Shown: positions 38,026 through 49,789 of the stretch, piece by piece
How positions within the stretch are numbered: position 1 is the stretch's first letter
How the letters are laid out: each line of letters opens with the position of its first letter
NCBI GenBank assembly: GCA_032209605.1
Contig: JASFXZ010000012.1
Location: 4,216,001-4,280,000 of the forward strand
DNA length: 64,000 nt
Reading direction: 5' to 3'
Origin: Mactromeris polynyma
Taxonomy: Eukaryota > Mollusca > Bivalvia > Venerida > Mactridae
Translations under genes and position numbers: made by a program
The notes under the pieces: generated by a model
What the model saw: the letters and a program-made list of their open reading frames with translations, nothing else
What the model was told of the DNA's origin: nothing
Databases searched by the model: none

Positions 38026-39093
38026 AAAATAACATGAACATTTACTACTCCTTTGTTTCTGGGGGTCGGCCCAGGAATACGATGACTTCATCAACCTGAC
38101 ATTCAAATGCAGTGTATCATAAAAAAATAATAACTACACCATGTTTAATAAATCTTAACTTTGTACATGTTTGCCAAAGGCAAGAGGTGGACATAAAAAT
38201 GTCAACAAGTAAATCATTGTGAAAGTAGATCTCAAAGCTAAATTCATTTTTATTAAGTCGATAAAAAACATAAAAATGACCACTGGGCAGAACACACACA
38301 ATGGCTGTTAAAAAAGCAATGGCTTGAGTGCGGCCATCCATCTCTGTCAACCATGTGACCTTTTCATTAATCCCCAGGAACAGGGTTCAGATTTATCATT
38401 TCCCTAATGTTGAACCTTAATTAAGGGACCTTATCATTAGTGTGAAAGTTGGTGTCCGATGGAGGAAATAGGGTTATCACAAGAATAAGGCGGAGCCATC
38501 CAATTAATGTTGGCAGAGGGGCAGTAAATTGATCCCAGGCTATGTTGACGATATTTCAATCAAAACTTAATCCAAACATTTAAATTCTGTTTAATGAGAT
38601 GTATTTATTTGAATCTAATTAAAATTGTGAAAGCAGGTTCCAGCCCATTTGACCATTTCATGGCAAAGTGAAAAGTAGCTGAATATTTAGAATCTCAAAA
38701 TAACAAACATTTACACAGCTGTTCAAGGTTTAAATTGACATAGACAAGTCTTATCAATGTACCATATTTGTCCTTATTAATGCACCTGTCCTCTTAAATA
38801 TATTCACAAAGTTTTAAGGATTTAACTGGTGTGAAACAAAGAAAATTATATTACTGTTCTACAGCAAAACACATATTTTGTGCTGTAAATCAAGAAAACA
38901 CATATTGTGATGATGTCATAGATTTTTGCCCGAAAAAGACAAGGTAAAATAGGAACAACCAGAAAGTTGCCAACACAACATAACCGTACTGTAAAGTGTC
39001 CATGAACATACAAACAAAACACAAATTAAGAATTTATACAAAATTACAGCAGAGCAATAATGTTACGGAAAACATGCCTGCTCAGCTTGCAGG
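38026..39093. other. Intron 2, no feature seen
   Basis: AT-rich. Confidence 0.4.
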
Positions 39094-39368
39094 TTGTGGG
39101 TTGGTACCAAGCCAAGGTCATTACATGTATAACATCTTCTCATACTGCATCAGTGCTGTATCCAATGGAGGGGTCTTGTGATGGAATAATGCTTTCATCA
39201 CAATGAAGCACATATAAATTAGTATCAACTTTGTGGGTTGGTACCAAGCCAAGGTGATTACATGTATAACATCTCCTCATACTGTATCAGTGCTGTATCC
39301 AATGGAGGGGTCTTGTCATGGAATAATGCTTTCATCACAATGAAGCACATATAAATTAGTATCAACTT
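39094..39368 (+). repeat. Tandem duplication, 137 bp x 2
   Basis: TTGTGGGTTGGTACCAAGCC recurs at 39094 and 39231, and the copies are almost identical (for example CTTCTCATACTGCATC versus CTCCTCATACTGTATC). Confidence 0.95.
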
Positions 39369-40940
39369 TCGACCAAAATGATATTATCATCTTACCGGTA
39401 GTCCTATTCAAAAAATAATCATATACATCTGTCTTTTAGTATATCTACACTCATACATGTGAAGTCTCCTGATTTCCGCGGGAGACTCCCAGTTTTGACA
39501 GCCAACTCCCGCTCTCCCAGCAAGGAGCCGCGATCTCCCAATTTTCAAAGTAAACATCTTGGAATTTTTATTATGGGGTATGGGGTATTTCATTCCCGAC
39601 TGATTCGCTGAAATTACTTGTCAAACTGATAACCTAAAGTGTAAAATCGGGATACCAGTCAGAAATACTCTCCAAATAGTCTCTAAACCATGGAATCAAG
39701 CGCTTGGTGACAATGATCAAAATACGATGCGACCCTCGCTTGTCATGTTGTTTATTCAAGTTTCACATGTTTCTATTGTATTCAGATATGACAATTGGCA
39801 ATAAAATTGTTAATTGGCGACTCGATTGAAGGGATGAACCTCAGATTACGAGTTAATTTGCAGCATATTGCTATTAACAGCTTATGATACGGATGAAGTC
39901 ATGAAATTGACAAAATTTCAGCCACACAAAAAAAAATCCCGTTTTAAGGCTCAATCTCCCGCTTTATGAGGTGCAAACTCCTGATTTGCCTTCAGAAAAG
40001 GTTCACATGTATGTCTACACTACCGGAATTGAAATTGCGTCATGTACGTGAATACGTATGTATATGTGTATGTATTTACATGTTCATGTGAAATCATGGG
40101 CATAATGCCTTATTCCCAGAATAAACTATCTATCTATATTAGAATTAATCATACATAATATCTCATATAATTTATATTCTACAGAAGTGGATGTTGACAT
40201 TGTCTGTGCTATCATATATTGCTTTAAACGTTAATGATTGCTTTTAAATTTAAAATATTTTATAATTATCAATGCTTGAATGAAATGTTGTTTGACATCA
40301 CTATTAATTCATGTTGTACATTTTCTTGTTTGTGGTGAGTATGTATGTTTGTTTGTGCATGCAAGTGCATATCCCTAGGGTATATTCTAAGACAGAGCAA
40401 AACACAGACTGCGCAACAATGAAATTTAAAGAGAAACTTTGATGTGCAATACAGCCATGCTACTGTCAAAACGAAACTAGGAAGTGAATCTGTAGACAGG
40501 TACATTTGTACATGCGCCAGGTGCAGATCAATATAAAGAGAACTATGATGGTAATTTACACTGATGTTTACCAATTAAACTACCAAGGATACATGTTTGC
40601 TTATTTTCTTTTCAATTATCTAGCCACTCAAAATTTTGCTTGCTTATTGAGGTAAATTCCCACATTAACTTCAAGGTCAAGGTCGTTCAACAAGGTTGTT
40701 ACTTTAAATAAAGGTATGGTAAAATGCTACTCAGATAACCAGACAATGCCTTACACCAATATTGGAATGACATATATGACTCATAGAATCATTTCTGGAG
40801 TACATAGTAATACCCCACAGGTATTTGACAGATTATAATGACATCTTAAGACATTTGCCCTCTACCCCTGTGGTTCATACAGGAAAACGTTAAAGGGCAT
40901 TAAAGGTAAAACATCAAAAGAGTACAAAACCAAAACCTAC
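39369..40940. other. Intron 2, no feature seen
   Basis: No repeat or exon recognised in the 1.6 kb left of exon 2. Confidence 0.4.
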
Positions 40941-41014
40941 CTGCCAAGGTGTAGTCCATGTCAAAGCCAAAAAACTTTACTTTCTCCAGCATCAAACTTC
41001 TGTTCACAAACACT
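40941..41014 (-). CDS. NT5C2: NT5C2 coding exon 2, with the HAD catalytic motif I
   Basis: A 74-bp exon between an acceptor (AATTTCCAG) and a donor (GCAG|GTAGG). It codes [18 protein letters not shown] followed by MDYTLA. The DMDYT segment is HAD motif I (DxDxT); by family knowledge the first Asp is the nucleophile and the second the general acid, matching human Asp52 and Asp54. In the joined protein they are residues 61 and 63. The exon completes the Arg codon begun in exon 1 (AG+A) and ends one base into a Val codon completed by exon 3. The near-exact match of VFVNRSL and GFDMDYTLA to NT5C2 is the strongest evidence for the gene. Confidence 0.93.
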
Positions 41015-41559
41015 CTGGAAATTGGAGAAATTTCATTTTTAGTGCCACCACAACTAAAACGTCTTCCGAAGGACATTGTTACCTACCACTTGCCTTCTAG
41101 TCACACACTGCCACTGTCAAGTTATTTAAAATCCACAGTTTATTCCAATGCCACACAGCAGTTATGTCAGTAATACTAGTCATAAGAGACGACACCATTG
41201 CATGTTTTTCTCAATAACAGAGTCATCTTCACCTAATCTAGCAGTCAGAAAGCACATAAACTATAAAACATTCAATATTTTCTCAAGGAGATATTTCCGA
41301 CCATCTTCACAATAAAGACAATTCATTTCCGGATGTGAAATACCATATCCTAATAAAGGCTCTGTAATGTACAACTGTATTGAAATCTTGTTATCAAAAT
41401 CAACACGATGGAACATTTTGTATTGCGTGACAAAGTGTACATGTATAGCAGCCAATAATGGATACCAAGCAATATAGCCCATTCACTGAAGAAGAAACAC
41501 TTGGAACTAAACCCGAAAAGTTTACAACACATATTTTGTGAAATGGAGCTTCATTTAGT
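41015..41559. other. Intron 1 next to exon 2
   Basis: Overlapping short minus-strand frames have no recognisable motif and end in the SINE beyond. Confidence 0.4.
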
Positions 41560-41776
41560 AACATAAACAGCCTGGGCCATGCAGGGATATTTCCAGCAAT
41601 GAGAAAGCAGGAAGACCCCTGGTGGCACCTTATAGGTAGAACTATCAACCAACAGTGAGCCAGCTGAATAGCTTCCTCACTTACAAATTTAACAGCCTCA
41701 GCAGGTTTCAAACCCACAGCCATGAGGGTCAAGTGATTAGAAGTCAGTGACCATAACCACTCGACCACTGCCCCCT
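41560..41776 (-). repeat. tRNA-derived SINE (type II head), minus strand
   Basis: Read from 41776 leftwards: GGCAGTGGTCGAGTGGTTAT (type II A box) and CTGTGGGTTTGAAACCTG (B box), then a body with GTGCCACCAGGGGTCTTCC. The 3' end is not defined; the 122-codon frame across it is accidental. Confidence 0.7.
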
Positions 41777-42441
41777 ATGATGAGTGAAAACTGAATTATA
41801 CATATAAGGGTTTTCTCTACACATTTAGGATAATGGAACAGGGTCAAATTGGTAACTTGTTTCAAGATAAAATGTCAAACTAGGGGGAAATGTATTGCTA
41901 AAACTGAAAGCTATGTATTTAATTGTAAACAATCAATGACTCAACACTTCTTGATTTGTTTTTTTTCTTTATTTAATTTTCCTCCCTAAATTGATCTGAT
42001 TACAATTGAGAATTTTTTCATGAGATTTGGTGAGAAATGGAGCCGATTTGGTAGTGGGAATGGGGCCGACATCTTTCTGCCCCTTATATTAATGACCCCT
42101 TGGAATAGCCAGAAACATTAGCCCTAAATGTATATACTCAATCTACAGTAAATCCTCAGAACTTTTAATGCATTCAAATCCAGACTGTTTCACACATCAT
42201 TGAGAGATAATAAAAGAGTGAAAGAACACGAACATATCCTAAGATTACAGAAATGCCAGATACCATGGAAACACGTAACAACTGAAATTGACCAATCAAA
42301 TGAATGACATTCAAGGAGACCTCCATATTACCTTAGGGACATAATGTACAATGAAAGCCATCAGTAAGGTTATAATGTGGTCTTTTGCACAGATTTCAGC
42401 CATAACACATCTATATGCTTTTTGTTATAAATATATAACTA
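41777..42441. other. Intron 1, no feature seen
   Basis: AT-rich. Confidence 0.4.
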
Positions 42442-42535
42442 TGTGGGCAAACAAGTAATTATTATGTAGCACATATAACCAAGACAATGTGGGCATACAA
42501 ATAATTATTATGTAGCACATATAACCAAGACAATG
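42442..42535 (+). repeat. Tandem duplication, 46-48 bp x 2
   Basis: TAATTATTATGTAGCACATA and TAACCAAGACAATGT occur twice. Confidence 0.9.
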
Positions 42536-44660
42536 TTCGTAGTTTTCCATTTTGGTATTATACCATCATGAAAGTATCTCACAAGAAGATCAATAGCTGT
42601 TTCCACATTTAGCAATATACATCATGGAGGAATCCCAACTAAAGCCTGCTTGCGTGTATATTACATGCAAACACGATGAAACATATGCATTATTATAATG
42701 TAATGCACAATTCTTGCAGTCCTCAAATATACCAAGGGTATTAAGCGTGCATACTAAATTCAGCATACACAAGTTATAAGCAAACATGGTAAGCCTAAGT
42801 GCCAATTGTTGTAAATGTTAAGACCTGGTTTAACCATTGTCTGCAATGGTAATTTTCGCAGGGGCTAAGGAGCCTAACAATGGAGACAAGTTAATTCTCA
42901 TTATAGTAGGTAACTGTTCTTTCTTAAAAAGTCTGAATGGCAAGTGAAGTCACAACAAATGTTGCTGCTTCTGAAGCACAGTGATTGGTCAACTCCCCCC
43001 TCCACAACAGGTCACAGGTACAATACCTCACTTCAGGCAAAGCTTTTTATTACCTAACTAACATCAAGTGAAGAATAACTGTAGCAAGTTAAATGAGTGA
43101 GAGACTTTGAAAAATCCATTGTTTGAGTATGTCTGGATGTTTGACTAAAAAAGTAGTATGGCTAGTCACTTGGTCATGTGCCGTGAGATTAAAGTCATGT
43201 GACCAAGTGACCTGATAAAGTAAAAAATATCATGCAGGCACCCTGTTAACAGATAAAAATTACTGCAAGAGACAGGATAAAATAAGGAAAACTGTAATGA
43301 TGATGCCCTCTAGAGCTCCTGACAATTCCTTTGGAATGTATATGGTATGACTAACTTACAGTACAAAAATGCTGCATTCTAAAGATATGCAATACGTGTA
43401 CAACAATCTCAATATAAACGTCAACAGGAGACAACTGACAAGTGAATTGTTTCAAAAGAAGACATTGAGTGAAATATGCACCCAATCTACCAAAGCCAAT
43501 ACAGTGATGGAAACATCAAACATAAAATACTCTCCAATTTGCAAGCAACACCATGCCAATAGCAATATACTAGAAGCTCAGACAGGCCAATATTGTAAAT
43601 AGCAACCACATAATATCTCTGAGATTATAACTGCTGGGACTTCGCACAACACTGCAGTATTGTTGTTTATTGGCTGTAATCATTAGAACAAGTTGATTAA
43701 ATAAGGTTTGAGATCTAGTGCCAGGCTTTGTTAATTGTACATTGGAGAAATAAGTTAAATACCATTAATCAGCAAATATTACAGAAGCTTCGATCACAAA
43801 GGCAGATATAATGCTTGCTATTAGAGGACAGAAATCAAACATTAGCAAACATTAAATCAGTTAGCATATGATAACACTGTCTTTTAAAATCAATCTCATA
43901 AGATTTTTCTTTCTTTTTAGAGAGGGGAATTTTAAATGGAAACAGGACAAAAACATTCTAATTCAGTAGTGGAATGGTACCGTTGAATAGGCCTTATGCA
44001 CAAACACTTTAAAACAGAGTTTCAGATTTAGACTTAAAACTCTTAGATGTTCCTCATGCTCCTTAGTAACATTGTTGTGACAGTTTAAATTTTGATAAAA
44101 ATTGTACAGTGGGTAACAACAGTCATTCCGACAATATTTCATTTTTCTAGATTTAATGGAAATGACAGGCTGGTCAAACTTTTGCAAATGTAAGTCTGAG
44201 TTTCACTAATCAGTCCGAACTCGATTGTTAATTAGGGCCCAGAAGAGGTTGGAAATAGAGCAAATATGGTAGGACTGGCCTTAGAGATTCCTAGGGAAAA
44301 GCTTGGTTAGCATTGGGTCCAACAATATAAAATACATTATAGTTCTACTAGACCCAATGCATACCAAACATCGTTACAAATCCCTATGTGCCTGGCTGAC
44401 TATTGATGACAGTCCCAGTGCCTGTAAATGGTTAGGAACGAATTATTACCAATCAATGTTGCCATAGAATTCTGTTTGCTGTTGTCTATCATTAGAAGGA
44501 TGACAAGCTGGAGTAAGGTGTCATATTGCACATCTTCAATCATAATCAGCCGGTTGTCCTGAGAATGACTTCGGATTGTTTTTCCTGTATGTTTTTCTAC
44601 AGAGAAATTAATGAATCAATAATTCCAGGACTTTGCAAAACACTATCAAAATGCATGTAT
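42536..44660. other. Intron 1, two small inverted repeats only
   Basis: GTCACTTGGTCATG with CATGTGACCAAGTGAC (43162-43211), and GCATTGGGTC with GACCCAATGC (about 44311-44362). Otherwise unremarkable. Confidence 0.45.
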
Positions 44661-44661
44661 A

Positions 44662-45308
44662 CGAGGGATGATCCAAAATTAACAGGACTCGCTTACTCAC
44701 AGCAATATGGTATATTTTAATATTATAATATATATACCATCTTAAACCGCATTTCATGCCCGTTCAGTTCATATAAATGCAAGAATTTATTTTGCATTAA
44801 ATTGATCACATCGGCTCCTTTCACTACCATGGTAACGTTCACCCGGCGCAGTCCATTGAGACGTTACGTCATTTTTGTTTAAAATGTCATTTGAGCGTAA
44901 GATGCAAACATTAACAAGTTTCATTGAGCACCGGTTTCGACGTTTACGACGTCAAAATAACGTCACCAACCCATACACAAGTTCGGGCTGTTATCAAGTT
45001 TTGCCAAGAATAATGTGGGAACAGGTGCCGACAGAAACTTAAAAGATGGACTTAAAAGATGGTTTAGACGACAAGTATAAATGATAAAGTCAGCTGCACT
45101 CTTGTCTTTGAGTGACACAAACATTTCTGCGACGGTAAAGAAGTGCCGGGTCCTCGTTAGTGCCCATCTTCAAAACCTTGTAACTTTTGGTCCGTTTGTA
45201 CTATTGTGTTAATATTTTCACTGTATATAGCAGAAACATTTTTATTGAGAATAATTGAACCATATTTTTTCTATGAAAAGATTCCTGTTTATTTTGGATC
45301 ATCCCTCG
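44662..45308 (+). mobile_element. Decayed mariner-like transposon with both inverted repeats
   Basis: A 647-bp element with ~28-bp termini (CGAGGGATGATCCAAAATTA and its inverse CATCCCTCG) and TA on each side. The CGAGGG terminus is typical of mariner elements. Inside, 44981-45010 reads VRAVIKFCQE, a signature of the N-terminal region of mariner transposases, followed by an immediate stop and a probable frameshift. At half the usual ~1.3 kb and with a broken frame, it cannot code a working transposase. Confidence 0.85.
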
Positions 45309-45733
45309 TATTAGAACGAATTGATTATAGTTTGGTGCCAGATCCTCAAATTGTGACCAAAGAATGCTCAGTAAGAGTAACACATACCTTTAAATTAATT
45401 GAATAGCCATACATTTTTTTTTAGAGAATATTGCCAGGTTAAAGCTTATATTTCAATCGCAAAATCCCAATATTTTCAGAGCTGCACGCCAAAAAAGAGG
45501 GTCCCTGTCTGTTAACTTAACCTTGGACGTACAGACCTACTTTAAGCTGGACAAAAACTGTTTCATCATACTTCAAATTTGTGTACAGATTAAATGCACA
45601 CCTTGAGTTACTGCTGAGACAAGAACAAGTATTTCCAATAGATAAGCTAGTGGACTATCGAACATACAGACAGAAAGTGTCATCACTAGGTACCTTCAAA
45701 ACAGATGTCTAAGTACTATAACACCAGTAAATA
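45309..45733. repeat. Probable dispersed repeat remnant
   Basis: 45500-45670 (TTAACCTTGGACGTACAGAC, GAGACAAGAACAAGTATTTC) resembles the repeat at 17761-17965. Boundaries unclear. Confidence 0.3.
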
Positions 45734-45990
45734 TAATACATTTGACACCAATTTCTACTGGAACCCCAATAATTGTTTGAAAGTTATACAGTAATAAGAC
45801 CACCTCAAAATTAAGAACACAATTTTCAAGTCTATTTTCAGCATGTTGCTCTTTATTCAACGTCAATATTAAGACCACCTCAATAAGAAGACCAGCTTTC
45901 AAGGGTCCCAAAAGGTCTTATTATTGAGGTTTCACTGTAATACATTTGACACCAATTTCTACTAAAACCCCAATAATTACTTAAAAGGGT
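45734..45990. repeat. Direct repeat of ~53 bp on both sides of a MITE
   Basis: TAATACATTTGACACCAATT ... CCCCAATAATT is present at 45734-45786 and 45938-45990, with the MITE in between. Confidence 0.85.
45789..45937 (-). mobile_element. MITE family 1, 149 bp
   Basis: Inverted orientation; ends CAGTAATAAGACCACCTC and TTATTGAGGTTTCACTG. Shorter than the other copies on its left side. Confidence 0.8.
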
Positions 45991-46048
45991 TACCCACAGA
46001 CAAGCTCATGAACTAACTCCAGTTATACACAGAGTGGGGTCAGTATAT

Positions 46049-46124
46049 CGAGGGTTAAGCGCAAGACTATACTAACTCCTATATAAATACATAGGAGTTA
46101 GGACAGTCTTGCGCTTAACCCTCG
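46049..46124. repeat. Foldback hairpin element, copy 4
   Basis: 76-bp palindrome with two mismatches; arm CGAGGGTTAAGCGCAAGACT; loop ATAAATAC as in copy 3. Confidence 0.95.
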
Positions 46125-46755
46125 AATTATGCCTGATCCTGGAGGCATGAAAATATTTCCAATTTGGTCAAGATACAATCTATTGAAAACAAAGAATTTG
46201 CAGAAGAAAATATCTGATTTCCATTCAAATCCTTCTTCAAGACAGAAACAATTCCAGCAGCTTGACAGGTTAGGTAATTATAGCTCCAAAAACCATAACT
46301 GATGGCAATTTGATTCATTGTTTTATACTTTTACCACAAATTTCTGTAAAATTCCAAATGAAACTCATACATTTCCATGAGACAGAGTGATGGTTATATT
46401 GCTTTTTATAGCAAACTACAGAAAAACTGATCATGAAAAACTCATAAGGTACATGTAGTTGCAGAGAAACTAAAAAGCAAATATTTCATGAAATATTCAT
46501 ATTTCATAATCCTGTGTGACATTCCAACAAACGACCTTAAACAGATTGAACAAAGCAGACAGATGAATTCAGACAAATTCGCCAAACAAAAATTATGAAT
46601 ACAATACATGTTATTCATTTAATAATGCAAGGCTGAAGATGATGAAATATTGAATTATAAGTAAAATTTAATGAAAAGGACAAAATTTTGTGATAATGTA
46701 TAACTCTCGGGACTACAATCTATACAGGCTGAACTATATACAATGCTTCAGAATA
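46125..46755. other. Intron 1, no feature seen
   Basis: AT-rich. Confidence 0.4.
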
Positions 46756-46890
46756 TTATTTGACCTTTGACCTTAAAGTCAGGGTATGACCTTGACTTTA
46801 AACATTATTCGACCTCTGACCTCATTGTCATAGATTAACTTCAAACTGACTTTTGACCTTCAATCTCATTGTCATAGTATGACCTTGACC
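46756..46890 (+). repeat. Diverged TGACCTTGACCTT repeats
   Basis: Several TGACCT half-sites, including TGACCTTTGACCT at 46761-46773, which equals an ideal DR1 nuclear-receptor element. The same hexamers occur in dispersed repeats elsewhere in the window, so a regulatory role is doubtful. Confidence 0.5.
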
Positions 46891-47440
46891 GTGAAAAGAC
46901 ATGACTAAAAGCGGTGTTCAGCAATTTTTGTCATTCTGGAAATATTTCCTGAATATAAAAAACCTGAAGATTGAAACACTGACTTAAAACACACAATTCC
47001 TGATAGCTTTCATATCCAATTATTTCAAATTCGCGTGAAACATTGCAATAAAAACAGCACAGTTTTATTCCAATCCGATTAGTTTGAATTTTCCACAGAA
47101 ATAACTCCCTAAATGGCGTAAATGACTACAGCTTTAAACAGAACCTCCTGGAGATACGAGGCAGCAGCTGTCATGGGAGGAAAATGTCACACGTTATACA
47201 TAACCATTAGAAATCAGGTAACTGTGATTTACAGAATAATATGAGATTTTCAATGCAGAAAACACTGCACCATACATAACGCTTCCATCTTTATTGGACT
47301 GCAAACTAGTAATGTCAATACTTTCCCAGACAATTCCTTCAAGCTTGTATATACAGAGAAATGTGACATTAAAACCCACTTAAATCAATTCAAACCAAAT
47401 GAAGGAATAGTTAATAAATGTCAAGCAATTAAGGAAATGT
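46891..47440. other. Intron 1, no feature seen
   Basis: AT-rich. Confidence 0.4.
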
Positions 47441-47688
47441 CAGGGGCGTAGATTCCTATAGGCCATGAAGCCTGCAGCCTACACTTTTCATCGAAAAACA
47501 AAATGGCAAAAACTGCAATATGATATTTTATGTATGTTTTTGATGTTATTGTAAGAATATTTACTGGAAAGAAATATACAGCAAAACGCATCTCAGATGA
47601 CCTAGCTTTATTTTTTTCTGGGGGACCATGCTCCCGGATCCCCCTAAAACTAGGCCTACACATAAATTTCACATAAGCTATACCCCTG
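47441..47688. mobile_element. hAT-like MITE, 248 bp
   Basis: Ends CAGGGGCGTAG and CTATACCCCTG are inverse. AATGTCAG occurs on both sides (47436-47443 and 47689-47696), of which at least AATGT lies outside the termini. CAGGGGCG termini are typical of hAT elements. Non-coding. Confidence 0.7.
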
Positions 47689-47814
47689 AATGTCAGTGAT
47701 AAATATCTACGGAATTTTAGTATTTTCATCCTGAATAAAAATACATTGCTTCAAAATATGACCATTAATTTTGTACATTGAACCAAAAGTATTAAAAATA
47801 CTCATGATAGATAC

Positions 47815-48023
47815 GAGGCCATACTAAAAGTTAAAAAAATCATTTGTTTGCTAAACCTTTATCTACAATTTTCAGACAGGGTCTTTAGATGGATTGTACA
47901 TTTTTGTTTTAATTTTAGAGTTTCAGACATAAATATATCCTGCCTGGAATTATAAACCAAAATGATTGAGCTCTAAGGATTGGTCATGGTACCGCAAACA
48001 AACAATGTCTAAAGGATGGCCTC
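47815..48023. mobile_element. GGCCATCC MITE, 209-bp copy
   Basis: GAGGCCATACTAAAAGTTAA ... CATTTGTTTGC on the left; GCAAACAAACAATG and AAAGGATGGCCTC on the right. Confidence 0.75.
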
Positions 48024-48394
48024 ATTCAAATATTTAATGTCCACAATCAACTGCAATCTGTCAGACATTGCTGGAACAATATTGATCTATTAGAATGAAG
48101 ACACAAATAAATCTGTATGTAGCTTTTATTGAGAATTAAACCCAGTCATGTTGATTATTTTGTACTGATTTACCCAAAATCAGACAAATCTGTACTGATT
48201 TACCCCATTTAAGCGCAAGTCGCTAAAATAACAGACAATTACCGTTTTGGGTCTTAAATTCAATGGAGGGATCCAGAGAGTAGGGTAACCTTAAAATAAA
48301 ATAAATTGGTTCTTGTCTACATGACTTGTTTTGTGTGGTCTGTATTATTTTAAGGTACTAGGTATTGTTCGCACTGTTCCTCACACTGAGGTGG

Positions 48395-48540
48395 ATTCGA
48401 TCATCACCTTCACAATCGCTCAACTTGGCTCGAGAACTTGTTGGTAAACCAGGAAGTTTAAAGTCATCCACAGTGATCAGTATGAATTAGTTGCAAGAGC
48501 ATATTTCACAATCCATGAAAAATAAACAGGCTAAACAATA
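48395..48540 (+). repeat. SINE 3' part, same family as 660-828
   Basis: ACCAGGAAGTTTAAAGTCAT, CAGTGATCAGTATGAATTAG and TTTCACAATCCATGAAAAAT match the 660-828 element in order. Confidence 0.6.
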
Positions 48541-48717
48541 CTGGACTATTATTTAAGCTGCAGTTCATGGGAGTTTTTTTTTAAAATTTATGTGGAAGGT
48601 TACCTTACTGATCAAACTAGCCATATTGTCAGTACAGTACATACCTAGAGAATGAAAAGAAAACAAATCAGTTGATAGATGAAATAAAGTCGCGTCTAGA
48701 GGAACATGAAAAATCGG

Positions 48718-48794
48718 TCAATGGCGTTACCGGAATCTAACCCGGGTCTACGGATTGCCGGTCCGTTATGCTAACCACTACACCACAGCAACCT
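48718..48794 (-). repeat. tRNA-like sequence (pseudogene or SINE head)
   Basis: On the minus strand GTTGCTGTGGTGTAGTGGTT is an A box and CCGGGTTAGATTCCGG a damaged B box. The anticodon stem ACGGA/TCCGT pairs, with GGC (Ala) in the anticodon position, but the T stem lacks a base and position 33 is not T. Not a functional tRNA. Confidence 0.6.
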
Positions 48795-49064
48795 GACGTC
48801 ATTTTCGTGTAAATTTAACTTATATAAAGTTGATTAAGGTTTACTACACGTTGGACGAAGTAAGGGGCCACACAGCACTTATTTCAAATAAATCAAATTT
48901 TGATCAAGTTATTTGATCCTACTACAGCCTTTCCACTTTAAAACACTCGAAGTATTAATATTTAATGCACTATACCAATGTATCTATCAGATGCCTCACA
49001 ATCAAATTAATAAATTGACTCAAAATTACAACTTCAAAACCTGAAGCAAAGTGAACTTGCATAT

Positions 49065-49140
49065 CGAGGGTTCAGCGCAAGACTATACTAACTCCCATGT
49101 GTTTATATAGGAGTTAGTATAGTCTTGCACTGAACCCTCG
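49065..49140. repeat. Foldback hairpin element, copy 5
   Basis: 76-bp palindrome with two mismatches; arm CGAGGGTTCAGCGCAAGACT; loop GTGTTTAT in the orientation of copies 1 and 2. Confidence 0.95.
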
Positions 49141-49789
49141 AAATACTAACATCAACCATCAATAATCAATAAGCAGACATGCATCAGTTGTAACTTTTCA
49201 ACAATCACATCACTGAAACATGAAATATTTACTGACTTGTTGGTGGAAAAGTATGGAACACCTCCAGGGACTTATTTCAATTCGTTCATTTCATTTCCTC
49301 AAAAATTTGAGATCATGAATTGTTAAGTCATGAACTTTGCAACTTACCAGTTTATGATTTCAAACACAATCGTGACATCATGAACTTCCTTACTTCAAAG
49401 TTTCACAATTTCATGATTTTATGAACAAACATGAAATCTTCAAACGGGAAATCAGTCAAGATCTTCAGCATCTGAATTGTGCTTCTTGAGTGGTTATTAA
49501 ATACAGGTAAAATGGAGAAAGATCTAAAAAAGCACCAATATACTAGCAAACACTTAATGGTATTATGTATAATGTTATTATTGATATATAATGGAATTAT
49601 TCAACTATCAACAAAACAGAATTATATCCCTCATCCCATTGATTCACATTAAGATGCCATAACAAATAAATTACTGATAAGCAGCCCTACCCCCCCCCCA
49701 CTCCCATTTTTTATACTGCTTTCATGTTTCATATCTTACAAAAACTAAACAAGAGTGGCAAACGGTCACAAAATACCAGAGTGACATGA
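49141..49789. other. Intron 1, no clear feature
   Basis: AT-rich, with repeated ATCATGAA words at 49310-49440 and a C run near 49690. Confidence 0.4.

Noticed and set aside
48718..48794. Functional tRNA-Ala gene
   Set aside because: The T stem lacks a base and position 33 is not T.
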